Origin: JAWWPY01 sp964412845 | Lineage (GTDB): Bacteria > Actinomycetota > Actinomycetes > Streptosporangiales > Streptosporangiaceae | DNA length: 19,847 bases | Direction of reading: 5' to 3' | Assembly (NCBI GenBank): GCA_964412845.1 | Contig: CAYPQM010000131.1 | Location: forward strand, 1-19,847 | Shown here: piece by piece, positions 1-6,742 of the stretch | Layout of the letters: each line of letters begins with the position of its first letter | Position numbering within the stretch: position 1 is the first letter of the stretch | Notes under the pieces: model-generated | The model's database searches: none | Seen by the model: only the letters and a program-made list of their open reading frames with translations | Told to the model about the DNA's origin: nothing | Translations under genes and position numbers: made by a program

Positions 1-1448
1 AGCACCTGGTGGCCCATCTCACGGCCCCAGCCGGACTGCTTGTAGCCGCCGAACGGCAGCGACGCGTCGAACACGTTGTAGCAGTTGATCCAGACCGTGC
101 CCGCCCTGATCTTCTTCGCCAGCGCGTGCGCCTTGGAGATGTCGCGGGTCCAGATGCCGGCCCCGAGGCCGTAGTCGCTGTCGTTGGCCACGGCAGCGAT
201 CTCGTCCAGGTCGGTGAACGGCGAGGCGACCAGGACCGGCCCGAAGATCTCCTCGCGCACGACCCGCATGTCGGGGCGGGTGTTGGTCAGCACCGTCGGC
301 TCGATGAAGTAGCCGCGGTCCCCGTGCCGGCCGCCGCCGGCCAGCGCAGTGGCCCCGTCGGCCTTGCCGGACTCCAGGAATCCGCTGACGCGCTGGAACT
401 GCTCGTCGGAGACCAGCGGGCCCATCTGGGTGCCCGCGTCCATCCCGGAGCCGAGCTTGATCCCCTTGGCGATCTCCGCCACGCCGTCCACGACCTCGTC
501 GAACCGGCTCTGCTGGACGAACAGCCGCGAGCCCGCCACGCAGCACTGCCCGTGGTTGAAGAAGATCGCGTTGGCGGCGCCCTCGATCGCGCTGTCCTCG
601 GCATCCTCAAACACGATATTGGGGCTCTTGCCGCCGAGCTCCAGGGTCAGCTTCTTCAGGTTGCTGGCCCCCGCCGCCGCGACGATCAGCTTGCCCACCT
701 CGGTGGACCCGGTGAACGCAACCTTGTTGACGTCCATGTGCGCGGCCAGGGCCGCCCCGGCGGTCTCGCCGAAGCCGGGCACCACGTTCACCACGCCATC
801 GGGCACGCCCGCCTCGGCGATGAGCTCGGCGAGCCGCAGCGCGGTCAGCGGGGTCTGCTCGGCCGGCTTGAGCACCACGCAGTTGCCGGTGGCCAGCGCC
901 GGACCGAGCTTCCACGCGGCCATCAGCAGCGGGAAGTTCCACGGGATGATCTGCCCGACCACGCCGAGCGGCTCACGCAAGGTGTAGGAGTGGAAGTTGG
1001 CTCCCGGCATGTAGGGCACCGAGATGTTGATCGTGTTGCCCTCGATCTTGGTCGCCCATCCGGCCATGTAGTGGAACAGGTCCGCGGCCAGCGGCACGTC
1101 GGCGGCCTGCGCCACAGCGAACGGCTTGCCGTTGTCCAGCGACTCCAGCTGGGCGAGCTCGTCGGTGTGCTGGAGGATCAGGTCACCGATCCGCCAGATG
1201 ATGCGCCCGCGCTCGGACGGGCTCATCCTGCTCCACGGGCCTTCCTCGAAGGCCTTGCGCGCGGCCCGCACGGCCCGGTTGATGTCCTCGGCGTCCCCTT
1301 CGGCAATCCGGGCCAGGGTCTCGCCGGTCGCCGGATTGGGGGTCTCGAACGTCTTGCCCGAGGCTGCGTCCACCCACTGCCCGTTGATGAACAACTGCCG
1401 CGGAGCGCCGATGAACTCTTCAACGCTGCGGTCCAGGGTTACTGTCAT
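1..1448 (-). CDS. NAD(P)-dependent aldehyde dehydrogenase, 3' end cut by window
   Basis: Oxidises an aldehyde to its carboxylate with NAD(P)+, probably in the cytoplasm. The minus strand is open from ATG at 1448 to the window edge, about 482 codons. Families of this type are about 500 residues, so only the last 15-20 are missing. Near residue 166 is the cofactor-site motif IIPWNFPLLMAAWKLGPAL. FTGSTEVGK lies near 244-252. The general-base Glu is in LELGGK (about residue 270), and GQCC carries the catalytic Cys (second Cys, about 303). EEIFGPV and PFGGYKQSGWGRE follow near the C-terminus. The start is supported by GGGAGAGAG shortly upstream. Closest in feel to phenylacetaldehyde/betaine-aldehyde type ALDHs; the substrate cannot be read from sequence. 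Two copies of a palindromic motif lie upstream (1551-1569, 1609-1627), suggesting control by the neighbouring PadR gene. Confidence 0.95.
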   Translation of the reverse strand, partial: MTVTLDRSVEEFIGAPRQLFINGQWVDAASGKTFETPNPATGETLARIAEGDAEDINRAVRAARKAFEEGPWSRMSPSERGRIIWRIGDLILQHTDELAQLESLDNGKPFAVAQAADVPLAADLFHYMAGWATKIEGNTINISVPYMPGANFHSYTLREPLGVVGQIIPWNFPLLMAAWKLGPALATGNCVVLKPAEQTPLTALRLAELIAEAGVPDGVVNVVPGFGETAGAALAAHMDVNKVAFTGSTEVGKLIVAAAGASNLKKLTLELGGKSPNIVFEDAEDSAIEGAANAIFFNHGQCCVAGSRLFVQQSRFDEVVDGVAEIAKGIKLGSGMDAGTQMGPLVSDEQFQRVSGFLESGKADGATALAGGGRHGDRGYFIEPTVLTNTRPDMRVVREEIFGPVLVASPFTDLDEIAAVANDSDYGLGAGIWTRDISKAHALAKKIRAGTVWINCYNVFDASLPFGGYKQSGWGREMGHQV

Positions 1449-1550
1449 GGATTCTCTCTCCCTTGCCGCGCGGCGGAGGCGGCCACCCCATTGCGGCCAG
1501 CCAGCAAGTACCGCGCCCGGGACCGCCGCCTGCCGGGTGCGGCCCGCTCA

Positions 1551-1569
1551 GTAGTCACAATGAGACAAC
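1551..1569. promoter_or_regulatory. Putative operator, copy 1, proximal to the aldehyde dehydrogenase
   Basis: The sequence GTAGTCACAATGAGACAAC is a 19-bp imperfect palindrome. Seven of nine mirrored pairs match, or 14 of 18 non-central positions, with mismatches only at A/T positions. It lies about 100 bp upstream of the dehydrogenase ATG. The same core recurs at 1609-1627 and, inverted, at 2323-2341. Binding by the adjacent PadR protein is an inference. Confidence 0.6.
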
Positions 1570-1608
1570 AGGGTGCGCCCGGGCACAAGGGGACCCGGGC
1601 CGGATTCG

Positions 1609-1627
1609 GTCGTCACAATGAGACAAC
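1609..1627. promoter_or_regulatory. Putative operator, copy 2, distal to the aldehyde dehydrogenase
   Basis: GTCGTCACAATGAGACAAC matches copy 1 at 18 of 19 positions and is in the same orientation. The two copies start 58 bp apart, about 5.5 helical turns. The sequence between the copies does not resemble the motif, so the conservation is local to the palindrome. Confidence 0.6.
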
Positions 1628-1636
1628 TGGGCGGGT

Positions 1637-1750
1637 CTGGGCTGGGTAACAGTCTCAGGCTGGTGACGGCCCGGGCCAGGTGGCGCCCTCGGCCGGACGA
1701 CGTTCTCAGGGGCTGGGTAGCAGTCTCAGGGCTGGGTGATGTTCTCGGGC
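1637..1750. repeat. Degenerate 18-bp direct repeats at and beyond the PadR 3' end
   Basis: CTGGGTAACAGTCTCAGG (from 1642), CTGGGTAGCAGTCTCAGG (from 1713) and CTGGGTGATGTTCTCGGG (from 1732) are diverged copies. The last encodes the C-terminal residues ENITQP of PadR on the minus strand. The others lie in non-coding DNA just past its stop. The block looks like a duplicated gene end, or small repeats downstream of the stop. No function is apparent. Confidence 0.5.
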
Positions 1751-2265
1751 TGGATGACGTCCTCCAGGAAGCTGAGTGCGGCCGCCGCGGTGGCCCGGCG
1801 CCAGGCCAGCAGGGTCGCATCGAAGCCCGGCCGGCCCGGTCGCTCGGCCGTGATCGCCCGGGCGATCGGCTCCAGGATGGCTTTCTGCCGCCTGAGCAGG
1901 CCGACCGGATCGCGGCCCGCGCGGTCGAGCAAGGCCAGCTTGAGCAGCAGGTGCGAGCGAACGTCACGGACATGGGCCACGGGCGTGTCCAGCCAGCGCA
2001 CGGCGGCCTCCCGCCCCTGCGGGGTGACGGTGTAGATGGTCCGCTGCGGGCCGCGGCCGGACTCCACCGCGTCCTGGGTGACCAGCCCGGCCTCCAGGAG
2101 GCGGCCGATCGAGCGGTAGATGACCGGCCGGGGGATGTGCCAGATCCGGCCGAGTTCCCCGCCGGGTGCGGTGAGCTGCGCGACGGCGAAGCCATGGGTG
2201 GGCCGCTCGCTGACCACCGCCAGCACCGTCCACTCAGCCAGCGACAACGATGGCTCCGCAGTCAT
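1726..2265 (-). CDS. PadR-family transcriptional regulator
   Basis: Predicted cytoplasmic DNA-binding repressor of 179 residues, the usual PadR length. The N-terminal winged helix is recognisable: SLAEWTVLAVV and THGFAVAQL, then PRPVIYRSIGRLLEAGLV as recognition helix and wing (about residues 8-60), with RTIYTVTPQGREA after it. The C-terminal half is rich in Leu, Ala and Arg (HLLLKLALLDRAG, then LRRQKAILEPIARAI), consistent with the dimerising helices of the family. No clear ribosome site precedes the ATG at 2265, so the transcript may be leaderless or the start weak. The gene lies between two candidate operator regions: two 19-bp palindromes beyond its 3' end, facing the aldehyde dehydrogenase, and one 58 bp upstream of its own start. 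Autoregulation plus control of the dehydrogenase is inferred; the effector (a phenolic or an aldehyde?) is unknown. Confidence 0.88.
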   Translation of the reverse strand: MTAEPSLSLAEWTVLAVVSERPTHGFAVAQLTAPGGELGRIWHIPRPVIYRSIGRLLEAGLVTQDAVESGRGPQRTIYTVTPQGREAAVRWLDTPVAHVRDVRSHLLLKLALLDRAGRDPVGLLRRQKAILEPIARAITAERPGRPGFDATLLAWRRATAAAALSFLEDVIQPENITQP

Positions 2266-2322
2266 GAGTCAGAGCGTAATGGCCAGCCAGGCAGGTGGTC
2301 GTGACGGATGGCCACGAACTGA

Positions 2323-2341
2323 GTAGTCTCGTTGTGACTAG
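2323..2341. promoter_or_regulatory. Putative operator, copy 3, in the divergent padR / zinc-finger promoter
   Basis: GTAGTCTCGTTGTGACTAG is the reverse-oriented form of the palindrome upstream of the aldehyde dehydrogenase. It differs from the consensus GTWGTCWCAWTGWGACWAC at two positions. It sits 58 bp upstream of padR and 62 bp upstream of the ATG of the divergent zinc-finger gene, so it could control both. Confidence 0.55.
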
Positions 2342-2402
2342 TAAGGCCACCGACCAGCAATGTACCGATCGGCTGGCCAGGTGCCACCCGGAGAGGCCGG
2401 TC

Positions 2403-3479
2403 ATGTCCGCCGAGATGATCAGTGTGGTGGCCACGTCCCGGCCTGCCGCTGCCCAGCGTCGCGGTCACCCGGCCATCTCCGTTGTTGGCGTCCTGGATGA
2501 CGGGACACCGTTCTACGCTCCGTTCGGCGAGGTTGCCGTCGATGACTCGCTGGTCACCTGCCACCTGTGCGGCCGCTGCCTGCGCTCGGTCACGGCCCAC
2601 CTGCGCGTGCACGGCTGGACCAAGGAGGCGTACTGCGAGGCGTTCGGCCTGGAACGGGGCCAGTCCCTCGAAGGGCCAGCGACCCGCAAACTCCGGGCCG
2701 CGGCGTTCACGTCCCGGCTGGTCTTCGACCCCGCGGTCCGCGAGGGCAGCGCCGTGGGGCGCGACCGGGCTCGCGCCGGGGAACTAACCCGCGACGCCGC
2801 CACGGCGGCCCGGGGGCGGCCCCTCCCGGAGCAGCGGCGCAGGAAAGCTCTGCAGGCACTGGCGGCGGTGCCGCCCGCCGCCGTCAGCCAGGCGAACCGG
2901 GAACGCGCCGAACGACACCGGGCCCATGTCGCCGCCGCGGCGGCGCGACGGCATGGTTACCCGGACATCGGCACGTTGGTCCTGGCCCGGGTGGCCGACG
3001 GCGCCAGCCTGGCCACCATCAGCCGCGAGGCCGGCCTGCACAAGGACTGGCTGTCACGCCATCTCGCCGACATTGACCCGGCAGCGGCGCAGGCCGCACA
3101 GCGGCGGCGCCCCGACCGGTGGGACGCCCGGTGGTGGCCGGCGCTGAACCGGCTTGGCTTCGCCGACGTGGCGGCCTTCCTCCACGAACGGCACATCGTG
3201 CAGCATCAGACCGTCAACGCCATCGCGGCCGAGGTCGGCGTAACCCACCACGCCGTCGAGTCGTCCCTGCGCCGCCACGGCCTGACCAGGATGGCCCACG
3301 CGGCGAAGCGGCACGCGGCCCGCCAGCGCGCGGCGCAGATCGCCGCCCGGCTCGGTTTCGCCAGCGTCGCCGAGTACGTCACCCAACGCCGGGCAGCGGG
3401 CTGGACGTGGCAGGCCATGTCCGCTGAATCGGGCCAGCCACAGTCGTGGCTCCGCCGGCAGATCCGGCCGGAGGTCTAG
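2403..3479 (+). CDS. MucR/Ros-type zinc-finger protein with three HTH-like repeats
   Basis: Predicted DNA-binding protein of 358 residues. I chose ATG 2403 because GGAGAGG lies 6 nt upstream. The longer frame back to 2295 would overlap the divergent promoter and the palindrome. Near residues 53-70 is C-x2-C-x9-H-x3-H (C53, C56, H66, H70), the compact spacing of prokaryotic Ros/MucR fingers. It is followed by the MucR-like tail GWTKEAYCEAFGL. Residues about 100-183 are basic and Ala-rich. Three modules of 66-67, 66 and a truncated 42 residues follow (184-250, 251-316, 317-358). Each starts with LGFADV, LGFASV or HGYPDI and runs into an HTH-like segment such as ISREAGLHKDWLSRHL. MucR proteins are usually only about 140 residues, so this is an enlarged variant. 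A Mop gene follows after 43 nt, suggesting an operon. Role unknown; a regulator is most likely, a phage or plasmid protein less so. Confidence 0.8.
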   Translation: MSAEMISVVATSRPAAAQRRGHPAISVVGVLDDGTPFYAPFGEVAVDDSLVTCHLCGRCLRSVTAHLRVHGWTKEAYCEAFGLERGQSLEGPATRKLRAAAFTSRLVFDPAVREGSAVGRDRARAGELTRDAATAARGRPLPEQRRRKALQALAAVPPAAVSQANRERAERHRAHVAAAAARRHGYPDIGTLVLARVADGASLATISREAGLHKDWLSRHLADIDPAAAQAAQRRRPDRWDARWWPALNRLGFADVAAFLHERHIVQHQTVNAIAAEVGVTHHAVESSLRRHGLTRMAHAAKRHAARQRAAQIAARLGFASVAEYVTQRRAAGWTWQAMSAESGQPQSWLRRQIRPEV

Positions 3480-3522
3480 CGTGTGGATGACAACGCAGTC
3501 GATCATGAAGGGAATCCCAGTC

Positions 3523-3732
3523 ATGCCGCTCAGCGCGCGTAACCAGATCCCGGCCAGGGTCACCGGCATCACGTCCGGCGAAGCCATCGCCAACGTCGAA
3601 CTGGACGCGGGCGGGGTGCGCCTGGTCGCCTCCATCACCGTCGAGGCGGTCCGGCAACTCGGGCTGGCCGAGGGCAGCCAGGTCACCGCGGTGATCAAGG
3701 CATCCGACGTGATCTTGGCCACCGACACCTAG
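3523..3732 (+). CDS. Mop-domain (TOBE) molybdate-binding protein
   Basis: Single-domain protein of 69 residues, the typical size of molbindins, which assemble into rings that bind molybdate or tungstate in the cytoplasm. Recognisable family features are the start SARNQIPARVTGITSGEAIA, then VELDAGGVRLVASIT, VEAVRQLGLAEGSQVTAVIKA and SDVILATD. The reading frame is open back to 3481. I take ATG 3523 because GAAGGGA ends 9 nt before it and the protein then starts exactly where Mop domains start. It follows the zinc-finger gene by 43 nt and precedes a MOSC gene, so the stretch looks concerned with molybdenum. Molybdate storage or sensing is the family role; this copy has no fused regulator or ABC domain. 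Confidence 0.9.
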   Translation: MPLSARNQIPARVTGITSGEAIANVELDAGGVRLVASITVEAVRQLGLAEGSQVTAVIKASDVILATDT

Positions 3733-3782
3733 CCGGGACGCGGCCTGAACCCGCTGATCACAGCGCACGGCAGGTACCTCAC

Positions 3783-3817
3783 CGCCGCGCCCCGCACGCT
3801 TTTGCCGGGGCGCGGTG
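3783..3817 (+). terminator. Hairpin after the Mop gene
   Basis: A 12-bp stem (3783-3794 with 3806-3817, one G-T wobble) encloses an 11-nt loop. The core CGCGCCCCG / CGGGGCGCG is perfect. No T-run follows. It lies 50 bp past the Mop stop, so it may end the zinc-finger/Mop transcript. Confidence 0.55.
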
Positions 3818-3881
3818 ACTTCGGCCGATACAGCGGCGGGGCCCGGCCGCGTCGGCGGGAAGCAGGCCAGGAATCCTGGCT

Positions 3882-4751
3882 GTGCTAGATTCCGGCCACG
3901 TGCCGCCCATTCTCACCGGTATATACCGGTATCCGGTCAAGTCGTGCCGCGGCGAGCGGCTGACCACCGGGGCGGTGCAGCCATGGGGCCTGGCCGGCGA
4001 CCGGCGATGGATGGTCATCGACGCCGCGGGCGAGCCGGTGACGGCCCGCGAGCACCCGCGACTGCTGCTCGTCACGCCCCGCCTGGACGGCGACGTCTTC
4101 CGTCTGACCAGTCCAGCGAGCGCGGACCTGGCGGTGCCGATCCCGCGCGGAGATGAACAGGTGCCGGTGAACGTGTGGGGCAGCGAACTGGCCGCCGCGC
4201 CCGCCTCCGCACCGGCCCATGCGTGGTTCAGCGAGGTGATAGGCGAGCCGGTGCGGCTGGTCTACCTCGACGACCCGACGCGCCGGCGGCCGAACCCGGC
4301 GCACAGCCGCGACGACGACCGCGTCTCGTTCGCCGACGGCTACCCGCTGCTGCTGACCAGTGATGGCTCGCTCGCCCGGCTCAATGAGCTGATCGCGGCG
4401 GGCCCGCGCGCGGGCGAGGGCCCGCTGCCGATGACGCGGTTCCGGCCGAACGTCGTCATTTCCGGCCCGCCCGCGTGGGCCGAGGACACCTGGCGGCTGC
4501 TGCGCATCGGCGACGTGGTGTTCCGGGCGGCGAAGGGCTGCGACCGGTGCGTGATGACCACGATCGACCCCGTCACGGCGGCCAAGGGCAAGGAGCCGAT
4601 CGCCACCCTGGCCAAGTACCGGCGCTGGGATGGCAAGACCTGGTTCGGCATCAACCTGATCCCCGACTCCCCCCGGCCACGCGACACCATCCGGATCGGC
4701 GATCCGGTCGAGATCCTTGATCAGGCGGAAACAGCCGGCCCGCTGCGCTAA
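3882..4751 (+). CDS. MOSC-domain protein (YcbX/mARC-like), predicted molybdenum-cofactor enzyme
   Basis: 289 residues with an N-terminal MOSC_N barrel (LTGIYRYPVKSCRG, then GLAGDRRWMVID) and a C-terminal MOSC domain (RFRPNVVISG, KGCDRCVMTTIDP, WDGKTWFGIN, DPVEIL). In the mARC/YcbX family the Cys of RC-(V/I)-x-TT-(V/I)-D coordinates molybdenum; here it is Cys223, with Cys220 just before. The enzymes reduce N-hydroxylated compounds such as amidoximes. There is no C-terminal 2Fe-2S domain, unlike E. coli YcbX, so it would need a separate electron donor. The start is GTG 3882, behind AGGA at 9 nt; GTG 3900 is possible and would still keep the whole domain. The Mop gene upstream fits a molybdenum theme. 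The stop overlaps a small GCCGGCC/GGCCGGC hairpin. Confidence 0.88.
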   Translation: MLDSGHVPPILTGIYRYPVKSCRGERLTTGAVQPWGLAGDRRWMVIDAAGEPVTAREHPRLLLVTPRLDGDVFRLTSPASADLAVPIPRGDEQVPVNVWGSELAAAPASAPAHAWFSEVIGEPVRLVYLDDPTRRRPNPAHSRDDDRVSFADGYPLLLTSDGSLARLNELIAAGPRAGEGPLPMTRFRPNVVISGPPAWAEDTWRLLRIGDVVFRAAKGCDRCVMTTIDPVTAAKGKEPIATLAKYRRWDGKTWFGINLIPDSPRPRDTIRIGDPVEILDQAETAGPLR

Positions 4752-4800
4752 TAGGCCGGCCCGATCCGTGTCGAGGTCACGAGCCCGATGGCAGCGGGCT
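4734..4800 (+). terminator. Two weak hairpins after the MOSC gene
   Basis: GCCGGCC (4734-4740) pairs with GGCCGGC (4754-4760) across the stop codon. AGCCCG (4782-4787) pairs with CGGGCT (4795-4800). Neither has a T-tail. Termination is plausible but weakly supported. Confidence 0.35.
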
Positions 4801-4877
4801 GCCGGGGCGCAGACCACGGCGGCCACGGGCACCGTTCACCGCCATTTACCCGCAGAAGGGGATCCATTGGGCGGTTG

Positions 4878-4906
4878 TTGACGCGCCGCCCCGGCGAACC
4901 TAGCGT
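4878..4906 (+). promoter_or_regulatory. Vegetative-type promoter of the FHA-HTH gene
   Basis: TTGACG (4878-4883), a 17-nt spacer and TAGCGT (4901-4906) form a good housekeeping-sigma promoter. The predicted start is near 4913, leaving a short leader with AAAGAAACGGA before the GTG at 4931. Confidence 0.6.
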
Positions 4907-4930
4907 GACGTCAAAGAAACGGACCGGGCC

Positions 4931-5638
4931 GTGCTGCTGGTTGTCATGTACGAGTCGCAGACGTGGCGCATCCATCCGGGTGAGTCGTTCACTTTTGGGC
5001 GGGCGCCGACTTGCAGTGCCGTGCTGCCCGCCCTCGATCGCGGCGTGTCGCGGAATGCCGGCAGTCTCCGCTACCACGAGGGATCCTGGTGGCTGCACAA
5101 TGACAGCACTTCCTCGGTGCTGTGCGTGCTCGGCGACCGGGGATTCCGGGTCGATCTTCCGCCGGGACTGCAGGTGCCGCTGCAGCAGTGGCACGCCAAG
5201 GTGGCCCTGACCGGGACGCTGGATAACTACATCCTGCGGCTACGGCTGCCCGATCTTGATGATGCGCCCGAGCCCGCCGGGGACGCCCCGGTCACGTCGG
5301 TGAGCGGGCAGCGTGCCGTGACCACGACCCGCTACCGCCCCCAGCTGACCCCTGGTGACCGGCTGGTTCTGGCGGCCCGGTTCGAGGCCTACCTGACCTG
5401 GCGGCAGGCGGGGGACCCGATGCCGCGCAGCGCGCGGGAAACCGCCGAGCGGATCGGCTGGCAGGCACACACGGTGGCCAAGCGATGCGAGAACATCAGG
5501 GACCGCTACGCTCGCCAGGGCGTTCCGGGGCTCCGCGGGCCGCGGGCCCTGGAGGAACTCGCTCGCCTGCTTATCTCCACTGGAGAGCTGACCGCCGAGG
5601 ACCTCCGGCTGCTGCCGGCCCAGGCCCCGCCCGGCTGA
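4931..5638 (+). CDS. FHA-domain protein with C-terminal helix-turn-helix
   Basis: 235-residue predicted cytoplasmic protein. Residues about 1-95 match a forkhead-associated fold, which binds phosphothreonine: FTFGR (Arg24), GVSRNAG (Ser40, Arg41), Trp-rich strand GSWWLHNDSTSSV (Asn57). The usual His after Ser-Arg is Asn here. A short linker rich in Pro, Asp and Thr follows (about 105-135). Residues about 137-215 then look like a helix-turn-helix: LTPGDRLVLAARFEAYL, SARETAERIGWQAHTVAKRCENIRD, and a C-terminal helix bundle. This suggests a transcription factor or adaptor responding to Ser/Thr kinase signalling. No kinase gene is in the window. GTG 4931 is preferred because it fits the promoter at 4878-4906; ATG 4946 is an alternative. 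I know this domain combination from actinobacteria but no specific function. Confidence 0.78.
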   Translation: MLLVVMYESQTWRIHPGESFTFGRAPTCSAVLPALDRGVSRNAGSLRYHEGSWWLHNDSTSSVLCVLGDRGFRVDLPPGLQVPLQQWHAKVALTGTLDNYILRLRLPDLDDAPEPAGDAPVTSVSGQRAVTTTRYRPQLTPGDRLVLAARFEAYLTWRQAGDPMPRSARETAERIGWQAHTVAKRCENIRDRYARQGVPGLRGPRALEELARLLISTGELTAEDLRLLPAQAPPG

Positions 5639-5655
5639 ACCCGCACAGCGGGTTC
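5637..5655 (+). terminator. Perfect hairpin at the stop of the FHA-HTH gene
   Basis: GAACCCGC (5637-5644), loop ACA and GCGGGTTC (5648-5655) form a perfect 8-bp stem beginning within the TGA stop. No T-run follows. Confidence 0.5.
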
Positions 5656-5815
5656 GCCGGCGACCTGCCCGGTATCCACGTGCGCAGGCCGGGCGGTCAC
5701 GCCCCAAGGCCGCGGCCATCGGGCATGGGGAGGCCTCCCCTTGCTGGCCGGCCCGCCCGCGACGCACTCTGCACCCAGGACGCGGAGACGCCGCGCACGA
5801 CCCCTGGGGGACATG

Positions 5816-6487
5816 ATGACCACCTGGACCAAGAGCCCGGGACATCTGCCGCTACGTGGCCCGATGGCCCTCGCCGCCGTCGCCTGCGCAGCGGCCCTTG
5901 TCACCGCCTGCTCGAGCACCGCCCGGCCGCCGGGCGCGGCCGCCGCTTCGCGGCCCAGCGGCAGCAGCCCGGCCGCGACGCCAGGGCCCGGCGTGCTGGG
6001 CCGGCCAGCCGCGGCGAGCACCGGAGCAGCCACCACGACACCCAGCGCAGCCGACGCCGACGTGAACACCACGCCGGTAAGCGCGACAGCGCCCGCCCGG
6101 CCGGGCCAACTGACCGGAATCTCGGTCGGGCGGCATCCGGCCTTCGACCGGATCGTGTTCCGGTTCAGCGGGGGAAGGCCCGGTTACACCATCCGGTACG
6201 TCCATGCTGTCGAGACGGACCCCAAGGGTGACCTGCTGCCGCTTCGGGGCCGGGCATTCCTGCAGATTGTCTTCTTCCCGGCGAGCGCCTACCAGACCTA
6301 CCACGGCCCGGCCGTCCTCAGCCCCGCCTTCCCCACGCTGCTCCAGCTCAAAATGGCCGGTGACTTCGAGGGCTACCTGAGTTTCGGCGTCGGGCTGAGC
6401 CAGCGGACGGGGTTCCACGTCCTGACCCTCACCAGGCCGGACCGCGTCGTCATCGACGTGACCCACGCCACGCGGCCAGCCACGTAG
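5816..6487 (+). CDS. Lipoprotein with AMIN-like domain
   Basis: 223-residue predicted secreted lipoprotein. The N-terminus has a basic/polar start, a hydrophobic stretch (MALAAVACAAALVTAC) and a lipobox V-T-A-C with Cys32. A low-complexity Ala/Ser/Thr/Pro linker follows to about residue 90. The rest (about 95-220) is a beta-rich domain: GQLTGISVGRHPAFDRIVFRF, VRYVHAVETDPKG-like, LLQLKMAGDFEGYLSFGVGL, and FHVLTLTRPDRVVIDV. This order matches actinobacterial AMIN-like extracellular domains, thought to bind cell-wall or other polymers. ATG 5816 is favoured over ATG 5813 and longer starts because GGGGGA is best spaced from it. No enzymatic motif is visible. It stands alone between hairpins, not clearly in an operon. 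Confidence 0.82.
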   Translation: MTTWTKSPGHLPLRGPMALAAVACAAALVTACSSTARPPGAAAASRPSGSSPAATPGPGVLGRPAAASTGAATTTPSAADADVNTTPVSATAPARPGQLTGISVGRHPAFDRIVFRFSGGRPGYTIRYVHAVETDPKGDLLPLRGRAFLQIVFFPASAYQTYHGPAVLSPAFPTLLQLKMAGDFEGYLSFGVGLSQRTGFHVLTLTRPDRVVIDVTHATRPAT

Positions 6488-6533
6488 GGCACCGCGGGCC
6501 GACCGGAAGATACAGCTGTTCCTCACCTCTCTA

Positions 6534-6569
6534 ATGCCTCTGGGTAATTGACCAATTACCCAGAGGCAT
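6534..6569. terminator. Perfect 16-bp hairpin, GACC loop
   Basis: ATGCCTCTGGGTAATT (6534-6549) and its exact complement (6554-6569) enclose a 4-nt loop. It lies 46 bp past the lipoprotein stop and is followed by AAAAGG rather than T-rich DNA. It may be a terminator, but its perfection and its A/T content (half A/T near the tip) are unusual here. Confidence 0.6.
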
Positions 6570-6742
6570 AAAAGGCTTGCTTTCCCGGCCGCTTCATCAG
6601 TTTGGCCGAGATCATCTACCCCAAACGCAGCACAGGCTTGATTACCTTCTCTCCTAGTCTTCGAAATGACCGGAGACGCGCAGCCGCCCTGGCCGTGCGC
6701 CCCCGGGAATTGCCCAGCGCAACTGAGACTTAGGGGACGGCC

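Noticed and set aside
9..1649. 546-codon plus-strand ORF over the aldehyde dehydrogenase
   Set aside because: It is the antisense of a clear ALDH gene with all motifs on the minus strand; it arises from high GC content and has no family signal.
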